A stretch of 46,653 bases of DNA from Chloroflexota bacterium (GCA_002719775.1 PBEP01000001.1:1-46653), one strand, 5' to 3'. Positions 25,509 through 34,118 are shown, numbered from the stretch's first letter. Translations and numbers: made by a program. Notes: generated by a model from the sequence alone, not told the origin.

Positions 25509-26886
25509 CTAGCATTTTATTTTCCGAATCAAAGACAATTCTACCTTTAGCAATTGTTAATTTAACTTTACCCTTTAGGACCTCACCGGCTAAGGGTGTG
25601 TTCTTACCTTTTGAAAGAAAATCATTTGGATTAACTTCCCACTGTAACTCTGGGTCGAATAGAACAACGTCAGCAATAGAACCGACCGATATATTGCCTA
25701 ATCCAAGGTTTGATAAACCTAAAACCTGAATTGGAGCCAGTGTTAATCGATGAATAAGTGTATGCAATTCAAGTTGACCAGAATGAACTAGGCTCATTAA
25801 GGAACCGAATGCAGTTTCAAGCACCGAAATTCCTACAGCAGCTTCATCAAATGGCTGTGCTTTATCAGAAAATGTATGAGGAGCATGGTCAGTGGCAATG
25901 CAATCAATAATACCTTCCCTAAGAGCAGAAACTAGCGCTTTTTGGTCTGCTATCGATCTCAACGGAGGACTGACTTTTGCCATCGGGTCATACGCTTTCA
26001 GGCTAAGAGGATGTGAGGGTTTGGATTCACCATGGATACCCATGACCCACTCTTCGCTCATTGTCAGATGATGCGGAGTAACCTCTGCAGTAACTTTAAT
26101 ACCCCTTAGTTTAGCTTGCCGTATTAAATCGATGGAGCCTTGTGAGCTGACATGAGCTGCGTGGAAATGACCTCCTGTTAGTTCAGCAAGAGCTATGTCT
26201 CGCGCAACAATAGCTTCTTCACCGGCAGATGGATAACCTAGTAGTCCTAACCTATCCGCTACCCAGCCCTCGTGCACACCCAATCCGTGAGTTAAGCTGT
26301 AATCCTCGCAGTGGTCGATTATAGGAAGTCCATAATTCCCCGAGAGTGAATTTAAAAGCTCCTTTGAGTAGGTAAGTGCCATTTGCATTAAATGTCCGGT
26401 TGCGACAGGAGAACCATCATCACTAAATGCAACTACTCCAGAATTAGCAAGTTCTTCCATTTCAGATAGCTCAATACCTTGTCGGCCTTTGCTTACTGCT
26501 CCAACTAATAAAGTACTTATTATTCCTGAATCCTGTGCTTTTTTATTGATAAACTCGGCGACCGGGGCATTATCGATTGCAGGTTCAGTATTTGGCATGC
26601 AAGTAATGGTAGTGAAGCCACCTTTTGCGGCAGCTTTTTGCCCGGACTCAATAGTTTCTTTGTCTTCCCTGCCTGGTTCACGAAGGTGTGTGTGAATATC
26701 AATAAATCCCGGGCAAGCTACCATTCCGTTTGCCTCAATGAGCATAGTGTCATCTGGGGGAGTGATATTCGCTTCGCAACTTAGAATTTTTCCATCAACG
26801 ATCAATATGTCTCCTTGTGAATCAAGTGAAGTTGATGGATTTATTACGCGAGCCCCTTTTATTAAAACTGGACGCAAGTTATTCAT
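25486..26886 (-). CDS. pyrC: Dihydroorotase
   Basis: A zinc amidohydrolase that cyclises carbamoyl aspartate to dihydroorotate. The metal motif DIHTHLREPG (His65, His67) opens the barrel; HCEDYSL, AAHVSSQGS and TDHAPH supply further ligands and the catalytic Asp. The REPG form and length of 466 residues place it in the multifunctional-type (class I) dihydroorotase group, as in Bacillus PyrC. It overlaps pyrB by 4 bp (ATGA). Confidence 0.95.
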   Translation of the reverse strand: MNNLRPVLIKGARVINPSTSLDSQGDILIVDGKILSCEANITPPDDTMLIEANGMVACPGFIDIHTHLREPGREDKETIESGQKAAAKGGFTTITCMPNTEPAIDNAPVAEFINKKAQDSGIISTLLVGAVSKGRQGIELSEMEELANSGVVAFSDDGSPVATGHLMQMALTYSKELLNSLSGNYGLPIIDHCEDYSLTHGLGVHEGWVADRLGLLGYPSAGEEAIVARDIALAELTGGHFHAAHVSSQGSIDLIRQAKLRGIKVTAEVTPHHLTMSEEWVMGIHGESKPSHPLSLKAYDPMAKVSPPLRSIADQKALVSALREGIIDCIATDHAPHTFSDKAQPFDEAAVGISVLETAFGSLMSLVHSGQLELHTLIHRLTLAPIQVLGLSNLGLGNISVGSIADVVLFDPELQWEVNPNDFLSKGKNTPLAGEVLKGKVKLTIAKGRIVFDSENKMLDVRNSFA

Positions 26887-27863
26887 ATTGCTAGCTCCTC
26901 TGTACTTTCAGAATTGAAAGTCAAAAGCTGATAAAGCAGAGCCATCCTTAAAGCTACACCATTGGTTACTTGTTCGTTTATTGCAGCAACTTCGCTATGC
27001 GCTAGGCTAGAAGAAATTTCAATCCCCTCATTAAGCGGGCCAGGGTGCATAATAATCGCAGAATTGTTTGCAGAAACCATTCGATTTTCAGTAACTTGCC
27101 ACCTTCTGGTGTACTCTCTAATACTAGGGAGCATTCCTGAGGCTTGTCGTTCAGTTTGTAGTCTCAATGCCATTACGACATCTGTGCCTTGGATTGCCAC
27201 ATCTAGATTAGGTTGATAGGTAATGGGTGAATCTTTATCGTTACTTTGTAGCCATAATGGAACTAAAGTGGGTGGGCCAGAAATTATGATTTCAGCACCA
27301 GCTGCCTGCAGCCCATGTATGTTGGAACGCGCTACACGACTGTGAAGTACGTCTCCCACAATTAAAACCTTCTTATCGTTTAGCGATCCAATTTTTTCAT
27401 AAATGGTCATCAAATCTAATAACCCCTGAGTCGGATGCGCATGGCGACCATCTCCAGCATTAACCACACTTGTATGATCCAAGTGGCGAGCAACAAAATA
27501 GGGAGCACCAGAAAGAGGATGTCTAATAATAATTAAATCTGCACGCATTGCTTGGAGTGTTAGTGCGGTATTTAGCAAACTTTCACCCTTTTCTGCACTA
27601 GAGCCTGAACCTGAAATATTTATGACATCAGCACTCAAAAGCTTTCCTGCTTCTTCAAAAGAAACTCGGGTTCTGGTAGAAGCCTCAAGGAAAAGTGTCA
27701 AAATAACCTTACCTCTAAGTGAAGGCACCTTCTTAATGTCTCTATTGAGGACTTCCTTCATAACAGTTGCGCTATGAAGCAGGTTGTCGATTTCTGATTT
27801 GGAAAAATCGTCTAAATCGAGAACATGTTTCCTGTTAGGAGTAATTTTCTGATTGGAACTCAA
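26883..27863 (-). CDS. pyrB: Aspartate carbamoyltransferase catalytic subunit
   Basis: Joins carbamoyl phosphate and aspartate. The phosphate loop FLEASTRTRVSFEEA (Ser62 to Arg66), the HPTQGLLDL segment and MHPGPLNEGIEI are all present. At 326 residues it matches the catalytic chain. No pyrI regulatory chain follows, which fits a PyrR-regulated operon of the Bacillus type. It overlaps pyrR by 4 bp and pyrC by 4 bp. Confidence 0.96.
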   Translation of the reverse strand: MSSNQKITPNRKHVLDLDDFSKSEIDNLLHSATVMKEVLNRDIKKVPSLRGKVILTLFLEASTRTRVSFEEAGKLLSADVINISGSGSSAEKGESLLNTALTLQAMRADLIIIRHPLSGAPYFVARHLDHTSVVNAGDGRHAHPTQGLLDLMTIYEKIGSLNDKKVLIVGDVLHSRVARSNIHGLQAAGAEIIISGPPTLVPLWLQSNDKDSPITYQPNLDVAIQGTDVVMALRLQTERQASGMLPSIREYTRRWQVTENRMVSANNSAIIMHPGPLNEGIEISSSLAHSEVAAINEQVTNGVALRMALLYQLLTFNSESTEELAI

Positions 27864-28414
27864 GAGTTAATTCTTCTTTCAGAAATTGGGACTACGGCAA
27901 CTTCGTCCTTGCCATCGATTTCGCTGACTCGAACCTCGACAATTTCTTGAGTAGATGTTGGTACGTTCTTCCCTACATAGTCTGCCCGAATGGGTAACTC
28001 TCTATGCCCACGATCTATTAGTACGGCAAGTTGAACTGAATTTGGTCTCCCATGGTCGACTAATGCATCTAAGGCTGATCTTATACTTCTACCTGTGAAA
28101 AGCACATCGTCAACCAAAATTATCTTTTTGGAATCAATAGATGCGGGCATAGTTGTAGGTCTTACCAAAGGCTGTGGGCGGCTGGTTAGATCATCGCGAT
28201 AAAGATTGATATCCAAGGAACCTATTAAAATTTCTGATGATTCCAAGTCAGCAATGCAAGATGCTAATCTAGCTGCTAAAGGTACACCTCGCCTATGCAG
28301 GCCTACCAGCATTAAATTTTCTGCACCCTGATAATGCTCAACAATTTCATGACTCATTCGTAATAGCGCTCGCCGCATATCACTTGAGTTCAATAACAAC
28401 CGTTCGTTAGCCAA
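27860..28414 (-). CDS. pyrR: PyrR, pyr attenuation regulator / uracil phosphoribosyltransferase
   Basis: An RNA-binding regulator that, with UMP, binds pyr leader RNA and favours termination; it also has weak UPRTase activity. Visible: the PRPP loop IILVDDVLFTGRSIRSALDAL, DINLYRDDL, and the family end VLIDRGHRELPIRADYVGKNVPTS. The frame can be read from 28432, but that lies inside the terminator hairpin. TTG 28414 is chosen because AAGGGG stands 6 nt upstream and the product is 184 residues, the usual length and N-terminus. First gene of the pyr operon, overlapping pyrB by 4 bp. Confidence 0.94.
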   Translation of the reverse strand: MANERLLLNSSDMRRALLRMSHEIVEHYQGAENLMLVGLHRRGVPLAARLASCIADLESSEILIGSLDINLYRDDLTSRPQPLVRPTTMPASIDSKKIILVDDVLFTGRSIRSALDALVDHGRPNSVQLAVLIDRGHRELPIRADYVGKNVPTSTQEIVEVRVSEIDGKDEVAVVPISERRINS

Positions 28415-28440
28415 AAAAAACCCCTTGCCCAAGGCAAGGG
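28413..28440 (-). terminator. pyr attenuator terminator
   Basis: Minus strand: a perfect 8-bp stem CCCTTGCC/GGCAAGGG (28440-28433 and 28429-28422) with a 3-nt loop, followed by eight T (28420-28413). This is an intrinsic terminator lying between the PyrR-binding loop and pyrR. Its 3' arm (AAGGGG) is also the apparent Shine-Dalgarno of pyrR. Confidence 0.9.
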
Positions 28441-28481
28441 AATAATCTGCACTTTGTCAGAGCTCAGCCACTCGCCTTTTC

Positions 28482-28495
28482 AGCCTCTCTGGACT
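28482..28495 (-). promoter_or_regulatory. PyrR-binding loop in the pyr leader
   Basis: The minus strand reads AGTCCAGAGAGGCT, an exact fit to the known PyrR recognition consensus ARUCCNGNGAGGYU, flanked by CAG/CTG that closes the stem. It lies about 40 nt before the attenuator. PyrR with UMP should stabilise this anti-antiterminator and cause termination. Confidence 0.93.
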
Positions 28496-28521
28496 GGTTT
28501 AAAGGTGCGGTACACACGTAG

Positions 28522-28553
28522 TTTATAACGACAATATTTTTAGAACAAGTCAA
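28522..28553 (-). promoter_or_regulatory. Possible pyr operon promoter
   Basis: Minus strand TTGACT (28553-28548) and TATAAA (28527-28522). The 20-bp spacing is longer than usual, so one box may be wrong. Transcription from here would give a leader of about 100 nt that includes the PyrR loop and the attenuator. The remaining 28554-28631 holds nothing recognisable. Confidence 0.35.
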
Positions 28554-28631
28554 TTTGCGATTCTTTTACAGAAATCAGAGGGAACTCATATTTGCTTTGA
28601 AAGTATGAATATAGAGAAAGCTTCCTGAAAA

Positions 28632-29846
28632 TCACTCTAGAACACCATTTCTATACAGCTGTTTTATTGATTCATCATTCAGACCTAAAATTTGCTTACA
28701 AACCCATTCATTGTGTTCTCCTAATAGGGGAGCATGCCTTGTATATTCAGCTGGAGTACTAGACAACGTAAATGCATTTGTATCGGTTGCGTGTGGTCCA
28801 ATTTCTGGATGATCTATTCTCACGAAATGTTCTCTGTGTTTGAGTTGATCATCATTGAATAAATCTTGACAGGATTGAACTACCCCGCTAGGTATACCAT
28901 TTCTTTGGCATATTTCCATCAACTCGAATGGATCAAAGGTTATGGTCCAACTTTCAATTAGGTTATCAAGCTCAATTTCATTGAGTTTTCTTTTCTCGTT
29001 AGAAATAAACATGTTGTCATTGACTAAGCTTTGGTTGCCTATAATTTTGCATAAGCTCTTCCATTGTTCATTCGTTTCGCACGCTAATGCTAGCCAATTG
29101 TCTTCACCTTTACATCTGTAAACAGAATGTGGCGCAATCTGGGTATCCTTATTACCCATTCGATTTGGGATACGTTCGTTGACCTGAGTATCTAATATCA
29201 TTGGCGAAAGATACTGTAAGGAGGCCTCTAGTTGGGAGAGATCAATATGAGTACCTTTTCCAGTATGCCTTGCTTGTATTAAGGCAGCGGAAATTGCTGA
29301 AATGGCTAAATGTGGCAAAAGAAAATCAGTATAAGCACCGTAAGGACTACTGGCAGGTCGATCCGGCCATCCCGTCACTGATGACAAACCTGCTAGTGAA
29401 GTTAAAACAGGACCGTATCCCGGTTGTTGAGACTCAGGTCCTTTCCTGCCAAGCATCGATGCACTGAATGTTACTAAATTTGGATTAATTGAATGTAATT
29501 CCTCTGGGCCCATTCCCCATTTTTCCATCACTCCTGGTGTGAAATTATCTGTAACCACATCAGCCCATTTAATCAAAGGTAGCATGAATGCATGAGCATC
29601 ATCGGCATTCATGTTCACTGTAATCCCATATTTGTTAACATTGTAATTTGAAAAATATGCTGATCGATTAACTCCTGGAATTCCATCTTTAAATGGCTGA
29701 GATAGCCTTAATGTTTCAAGACGAGATTGTGATTCTACTCTAATAACTTCCGCACCAAAATCTGCAAGATATCGAGTTAGCATTGGACCAATGACTACCC
29801 AGCAGAAATCTAACACTTTGATACCGTTGAATGCTCTTTTGTTCAT
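28632..29846 (-). CDS. Family III CoA-transferase, catalytic-type subunit
   Basis: A CaiB/BaiF (family III) CoA-transferase of 404 residues. Seen: VLDFCWVVIGPMLTRYLADFGAEVIRVES at the N-terminus, VVTDNFTPGVMEKWGMG, and GAYTDFLLPHLAISAISAALIQARHTGKGTHIDLSQLEA. Asp174 in AYTDFL is the conserved catalytic aspartate that forms the CoA-linked anhydride. It overlaps the next CoA-transferase gene by 4 bp. The two proteins probably form a heteromeric enzyme like BbsEF or SmtAB; the acids used cannot be deduced. Confidence 0.88.
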   Translation of the reverse strand: MNKRAFNGIKVLDFCWVVIGPMLTRYLADFGAEVIRVESQSRLETLRLSQPFKDGIPGVNRSAYFSNYNVNKYGITVNMNADDAHAFMLPLIKWADVVTDNFTPGVMEKWGMGPEELHSINPNLVTFSASMLGRKGPESQQPGYGPVLTSLAGLSSVTGWPDRPASSPYGAYTDFLLPHLAISAISAALIQARHTGKGTHIDLSQLEASLQYLSPMILDTQVNERIPNRMGNKDTQIAPHSVYRCKGEDNWLALACETNEQWKSLCKIIGNQSLVNDNMFISNEKRKLNEIELDNLIESWTITFDPFELMEICQRNGIPSGVVQSCQDLFNDDQLKHREHFVRIDHPEIGPHATDTNAFTLSSTPAEYTRHAPLLGEHNEWVCKQILGLNDESIKQLYRNGVLE

Positions 29847-31090
29847 ATTACATGGCTCAATCGAAGAGATTCGATTTGGGTTTCTGTGTAGCCCAATTCT
29901 CTATATAGAATTTGGTTAGTGTGTTGCCCCAGAGAAGGCGCAAGCGCTTTGGGGCCTAAATTGAAATTATCAATACTGGCAAAGCCACCGGGGTGTTGTA
30001 ATTGGGAGTGCCTGAAATTATTCGATTCAAGGGGATGATTTAGCGGAGTCCAAAAGCCCCTAGCCCTTAATTGTGCGTTATTTAATAAATCCTCAGAGCT
30101 GTTTAGCTGAAAAAGTATTACACGAAATTTGACAGCTCCCGCGGAAAGTTCAGACTTAGTTTTATTTGAAAAGAACTTAAGTAAGGCACTTTCAAGGTCA
30201 TCAAGAACTTCTTGAGAAATTGTTCCGAATTCAAATTTACTCCAATCAACATTGGTGATTGCTTTTTCATGAACACCTTCATTACTCATCCATTTTGCTA
30301 GCCCATCCATGCTTCTTGCTCCCACTTTTCCTGCGGGATAAAAAAATGAAACTTCGCCATCAGAGCATGGATAAGTGATCCTCATACTGACATTACCGAT
30401 TTTTCGGTATGCACCATTACGAGATAAGTTTTCGCCTGATAGGTCCCATATTTGTGGGGCGTGAGATAGAGTGCGTGAAACTGCTTGCTGGCAAGAAACA
30501 TCTATATATTGACCTTCCCCAGTTTGAGAATGATGGAAAGCAGCGATCATTACACCTGCAGAAGCTGCCGCCCCTCCTAAAAGCCAAAATTGTTGAGAGT
30601 GACCTATTCGTACAGGAGCACGATCTTTTTCGCCGGTGAGGTACATTGATCCTCCCAGTGCGACTCCAGTCAAATCCGTTGCTAGATAATCACTTTTAGG
30701 CCCTGTCTGCCCAAAGGGGGTAACACTGGCCATAATTATATCGGTCTTAACTTTTACCAAATCAGAGTAGCCTAAATTTAAGGAGGGCAAATAACCAGGA
30801 TCACTTGACTCGATTACAACGTCGGACCTTCTAACTAAATCTTTAAAAATTTGTCGACCCCGAGTTAATGTTAAGTCTAAAGTCATAGATCGTCGGTCGG
30901 TTGCATAGGCATGCCAATATAAGCTGCGTTCAATACCGGGAACATCATTTATAAATGGACCTTGCATGCGAGCATCTGATCCAGCTATAGGTTCGACCTG
31001 AATTACTTGTGCTCCAAGGCCCGACAAAACCTTAGAGCACATTATTCCTCGTTTATCACTTAAATCTAATACTTTAATTTCTGAAATCAT
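29843..31090 (-). CDS. Family III CoA-transferase, subunit lacking catalytic Asp
   Basis: 415 residues of the same family (KVLDLSDKRGIMCSKVLSGLGAQVIQVEP, VVIESSDPGYL, QTGEGQYIDVSCQQAVSR). At the position of the catalytic Asp the sequence is IGHSQQFWLLGG: Gln167 aligns with Asp174 of the downstream partner. It is thus probably a non-catalytic, structural subunit, as one chain is in heteromeric family III enzymes such as benzylsuccinyl-CoA transferase. First gene of a two-gene operon, divergent from the F420 reductase gene. Confidence 0.85.
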   Translation of the reverse strand: MISEIKVLDLSDKRGIMCSKVLSGLGAQVIQVEPIAGSDARMQGPFINDVPGIERSLYWHAYATDRRSMTLDLTLTRGRQIFKDLVRRSDVVIESSDPGYLPSLNLGYSDLVKVKTDIIMASVTPFGQTGPKSDYLATDLTGVALGGSMYLTGEKDRAPVRIGHSQQFWLLGGAAASAGVMIAAFHHSQTGEGQYIDVSCQQAVSRTLSHAPQIWDLSGENLSRNGAYRKIGNVSMRITYPCSDGEVSFFYPAGKVGARSMDGLAKWMSNEGVHEKAITNVDWSKFEFGTISQEVLDDLESALLKFFSNKTKSELSAGAVKFRVILFQLNSSEDLLNNAQLRARGFWTPLNHPLESNNFRHSQLQHPGGFASIDNFNLGPKALAPSLGQHTNQILYRELGYTETQIESLRLSHVI

Positions 31091-31154
31091 TTAGAGATCA
31101 TATTAGTTTGGTTTTGTATTGTGTGTAATAAGCATAACTAATATCCTCAGGTGT

Positions 31155-31799
31155 ATGGCTGATATTGCAATTATAGGTGGTACAGGCCCCGAGGGCCGTG
31201 GTTTGGCATTAAGATGGGCAATGGCTGGGCATCATTTGATTTTAGGCTCACGTGACGAGGTGAGGGCTCGTGATGCTGCCAATTCATTAAAATTAATAAA
31301 GCCAGGAATACATGTATCTGGTCATACAAACAGAGCGGCTATTGAAAAATCGGATTGCGTCGTATTTTCTATTCCGTATGAAGGATTAGATCAAGCTGTA
31401 TCGGATTTTGAAGATTGTTTATCAGGAAAGTTGGTTATTTCAGTAATTGCACCAATGGACTTTAGGAGTGGTTATCCAAAGGCACTAACTGTTGCCGAAG
31501 GCTCAGCTGCTGAGCTGATACAAGCTCGTGTACCTGGCTGTATTGTCACAAGTGGTTTTCAAAATTTAAGTGCCCAAGATCTACTAAAGCCTGACACTGA
31601 AATAAATGGCGATATCATTATTTGCGGTGATGATTTGGAGTCAAAAAAATTTACGATGGAATTAGCTGATTGTATTGCAGGGCTACGTGGGGTAGATGGT
31701 GGATATTTGGGCAACTCGAAAACAGTTGAAGGACTCACTGCTCTGATCCTATATATCAATAAACAAACAAAGAGTAGAAGCACGATAAAACTATTATGA
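31155..31799 (+). CDS. NADPH-dependent F420 reductase
   Basis: A Rossmann-fold oxidoreductase: the N-terminus ADIAIIGGTGPEGRGLALRWAMAGHHLILGSRDEVRA carries the GGTGxxG nucleotide loop and the SR pair that binds the NADPH 2'-phosphate. CVVFSIPYEGLDQ and the late GLRGVDGGYLGNSKTVEGLTALILYIN match the NpdG/Fno family (TIGR01915-type). It moves hydride between NADPH and coenzyme F420, so the organism likely makes F420. The frame is open from 31119, but the family N-terminus begins at ATG 31155, which has AGGTGT close upstream. Confidence 0.87.
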   Translation: MADIAIIGGTGPEGRGLALRWAMAGHHLILGSRDEVRARDAANSLKLIKPGIHVSGHTNRAAIEKSDCVVFSIPYEGLDQAVSDFEDCLSGKLVISVIAPMDFRSGYPKALTVAEGSAAELIQARVPGCIVTSGFQNLSAQDLLKPDTEINGDIIICGDDLESKKFTMELADCIAGLRGVDGGYLGNSKTVEGLTALILYINKQTKSRSTIKLL

Positions 31800-31878
31800 C
31801 TTTAAGTTCATCATAGCTTGTAGCTATTGACGACGTTTGATTCAATAAATTCTGGATTTTAGTAGGTTAATTTTAAAT

Positions 31879-32265
31879 ATGCCCGAAGAACAAAGATACA
31901 GAAAAGAAATAGAAGAAATTTTAGCTAAATCTAGCAAAAAACCTCTACCTAGGAAAAAAAGAAACAGAATGACTGTCTTGACTCCTATTAGGAATAGGGC
32001 GATTCAAAACCGAAACTATCGAGGAGGAACTTTACTTAAACCTACAAACCTTCTCCTGCTGGGCGTACTTCTTTTGTTTGCTTCAATTTTCGCTTTAAAT
32101 ATGTACTTGTTTTGGTCAGGTTTAGTAGTAGTGATTTTCTCGTACATATTGTTTTTCAATAAAAGAAAACCAAGGTACGAAAAAAGATGGAGAGGGCATC
32201 CTATCGATGACGACGCGAGTACTTCTCGCGACTCACGTAAATGGAATTGGCGCAACAGAAATTAG
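31879..32265 (+). CDS. Small basic membrane protein
   Basis: 128 residues: a very basic cytosolic N-terminus (PRKKRNRMT, repeated Arg/Lys to residue 50), two adjacent membrane helices (about 55-73 and 76-94), and a basic/aromatic C-terminus (KRKPRYEKRWRGHP, WNWRNRN). No family recognised. It precedes thrC by 18 bp on the same strand and may be cotranscribed. Confidence 0.6.
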   Translation: MPEEQRYRKEIEEILAKSSKKPLPRKKRNRMTVLTPIRNRAIQNRNYRGGTLLKPTNLLLLGVLLLFASIFALNMYLFWSGLVVVIFSYILFFNKRKPRYEKRWRGHPIDDDASTSRDSRKWNWRNRN

Positions 32266-32283
32266 TTTTTGGCGAATGCATAG

Positions 32284-33462
32284 ATGCACAGTTTAATTAC
32301 ACACCTTGAATGTACTGCATGCGGACTGGCCGTTAAAAGTGAAAAGCTCAATAAGCTTTGTACTGCATGCGGAAAGGTCCTTTTTGCAAGATACGACTTA
32401 GAAAAAGCAAAAAATATAATAGATCGTGACAAAGTTTATGGCCGCAGATCGTCAATGTGGCGCTTTAACGAATTAATGCCAATAAAAAGTCCTGAGAATA
32501 TCGTTAGTTTGGATGAAGGAAATACCCCTTTATTAAGGGCTTCAAGATTGGAATCCTTATTAGAGGCTTCTCAGATTTGGATTAAAGATGAAAGTGCAAA
32601 CCCAACTGGATCATTCAAAGCTAGAGGACTTTCAGCCGCTGTCTCTAAAGCTCATGAACTGGGCATCAAGAAATTAACGTTGCCCTCAGCGGGTAATGCA
32701 GCAGGTGCCTTAGCTGCATATTGTGCTAAAGCTGGTATTGAAGCACATGTTTTCATGCCTAATGATGCGCCTCAAGCAAATAGATTTGAGGCAGAATTGG
32801 CAGGAGCAAAAGTAACCCTGGTAGACGGTTTAATTTCTGATGCCGGAGTATTGGCACAAAAAATGGCAAAGGAATTAGAGTTGTTTGATGTTTCGACCCT
32901 TAAGGAGCCTTATAGGGTCGAGGGCAAAAAAACGATGGGTTATGAGATTGCATCCTCACTTGGGTGGCGGGTTCCTGAAGTTATTATTTACCCAACTGGC
33001 GGTGGTACTGGGATTGTAGGAATGTGGAAGGCATTTGATGAAATGCAATCACTTGGTTGGATAGGATCAGATAGGCCCAAAATGGTAGTGGTCCAGTCTG
33101 AAGGATGCGCTCCGATCGTTCGCGCATACGAACAAGGTAAAAAATTTGCTGAGCCTTGGGAGAACGCAAGCACTATCGCTGCAGGGATTCGTGTCCCCTC
33201 CGCAATTGGAGATTATTTGATATTGGATTCAGTTCGTAAAAGCGGAGGCACTGCTATTACTGTCTCAGATCAAGAAATTGTAGAAAATATGAAAATCTTC
33301 GCCTCTTTTGAAGGTTTGTGGGTGGCCCCAGAAGGGGCTGCAACTTTAGCGGCATATAAAAAACTGCTCTTGTCCGGGTTTTTAACAAAGGATAGTGAGG
33401 TTGTGCTCATGAATACTGGTGCGGGTAGTAAATATTTGGATATGGTTGAGAGTTTTGTTTGA
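32284..33462 (+). CDS. thrC: Threonine synthase
   Basis: A PLP enzyme that converts O-phosphohomoserine to threonine. An N-terminal zinc ribbon with Cys10/Cys13 and Cys26/Cys29 precedes the fold-type II domain, with Lys112 in NPTGSFKARGL as the PLP lysine, the SAGNAAGALAAYCAKAG loop, and PTGGGTGIVGMWKAF binding phosphate. The 392-residue length with a Zn ribbon marks the short thermophile/Chloroflexi-type threonine synthase. hom and thrB are not in the window. Confidence 0.92.
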   Translation: MHSLITHLECTACGLAVKSEKLNKLCTACGKVLFARYDLEKAKNIIDRDKVYGRRSSMWRFNELMPIKSPENIVSLDEGNTPLLRASRLESLLEASQIWIKDESANPTGSFKARGLSAAVSKAHELGIKKLTLPSAGNAAGALAAYCAKAGIEAHVFMPNDAPQANRFEAELAGAKVTLVDGLISDAGVLAQKMAKELELFDVSTLKEPYRVEGKKTMGYEIASSLGWRVPEVIIYPTGGGTGIVGMWKAFDEMQSLGWIGSDRPKMVVVQSEGCAPIVRAYEQGKKFAEPWENASTIAAGIRVPSAIGDYLILDSVRKSGGTAITVSDQEIVENMKIFASFEGLWVAPEGAATLAAYKKLLLSGFLTKDSEVVLMNTGAGSKYLDMVESFV

Positions 33463-33464
33463 TC

Positions 33465-33540
<76 letters not shown>

Positions 33541-33562
33541 TTCAAAACGATATAATGGTAAA

Positions 33563-33591
33563 ACTATAGGTTGGTATCAGTTTTCAGGCAA
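33563..33591 (-). promoter_or_regulatory. Promoter of tRNA-Ala
   Basis: Minus strand TTGCCT (33591-33586), 17-bp spacer, TATAGT (33568-33563), 23 bp before the tRNA 5' end. Confidence 0.5.
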
Positions 33592-33658
33592 CAATCCCTA
33601 TTTGTAATTAAAGATCTGTTACCAAAGACAAACGATGCTAAAATAGTCACTAAATTGT

Positions 33659-33733
33659 TCCCGCGTAGCTCAGTGGTAGAGCGGTCGGCTGTTAACCGAT
33701 TGGTCGTAGGTTCGAGTCCTACCGCGGGAGCCA
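33659..33733 (+). tRNA. tRNA-Asn (GTT)
   Basis: Acceptor TCCCGCG/CGCGGGA, D-stem GCTC/GAGC, anticodon stem GTCGG/CCGAT with loop CTGTTAA (anticodon GTT), T-arm GTAGG-TTCGAGT-CCTAC, discriminator G, CCA encoded. TAAAAT at 33639-33644 may be its -10 box. Confidence 0.95.
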
Positions 33734-33767
33734 AATTACTTCTGCGATTCACACGCCTAGTAAAAGT

Positions 33768-33842
33768 GCCCCTGTAGCTCAGAGGATAGAGCATTGGTTT
33801 CCTAAACCATGTGCCTGGGTTCGAGTCCCAGCAGGGGTACCA
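33768..33842 (+). tRNA. tRNA-Arg (CCT)
   Basis: Acceptor GCCCCTG/CAGGGGT with a G1-U72 wobble, D-stem GCTC/GAGC, anticodon loop TTCCTAA (anticodon CCT), T-arm CTGGG-TTCGAGT-CCCAG, discriminator A, CCA encoded. The outermost pair of the anticodon stem is a T-T mismatch. Confidence 0.93.
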
Positions 33843-33849
33843 GTATATT

Positions 33850-34116
33850 TCAGCATCCACCTGAAATAGGTTTTAAAAAATGCACTTCGGAATTTATTTT
33901 TAATTTTGCTCGAGGACCTTCTACAGTCTGCTCTCCATCAATGACAGCAGCTAATCCAGGCCGGATTCGAGTGCCAGAAAAAATCTCATCCTGAATCCCT
34001 GGGAAAAGCCCATTTAATTCAGAAACTGCATCACGGAGTGTAATACCAGCGACTTCAATGCTTTTCGCCCCGTTTGTGAGTTTTCTCATTTCTATCGGGA
34101 TAAAAAGAGTAGGCAT
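33850..34116 (-). CDS. MoaD/ThiS-family ubiquitin-like protein ending GGC
   Basis: 88 residues with the beta-grasp sulfur-carrier pattern: PTLFIPIEMRKLTNGAKSIEVAGITLRDAVSELNGLFPGIQDEIFSG, a RIRPGLAAVIDG turn, and SEVHFLKPISGGC. MoaD-type carriers end in Gly-Gly, which is adenylated and then thiocarboxylated; this one carries an additional terminal Cys. It follows the FeS subunit of a molybdenum hydroxylase by 2 bp, so a role in molybdenum-cofactor sulfur supply is likely. It could also be an unrelated sulfur carrier. Confidence 0.78.
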   Translation of the reverse strand: MPTLFIPIEMRKLTNGAKSIEVAGITLRDAVSELNGLFPGIQDEIFSGTRIRPGLAAVIDGEQTVEGPRAKLKINSEVHFLKPISGGC

Positions 34117-34118
34117 GT

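Noticed and set aside
28415-28432. Start of pyrR at 28432 (MGKGFF...)
   Set aside because: These codons lie in the terminator loop, 3' arm and U-tract with no RBS before them.
29201-29467. Plus-strand 88-codon frame inside the CoA-transferase gene
   Set aside because: Shadow of a well-supported minus-strand gene, with no RBS.
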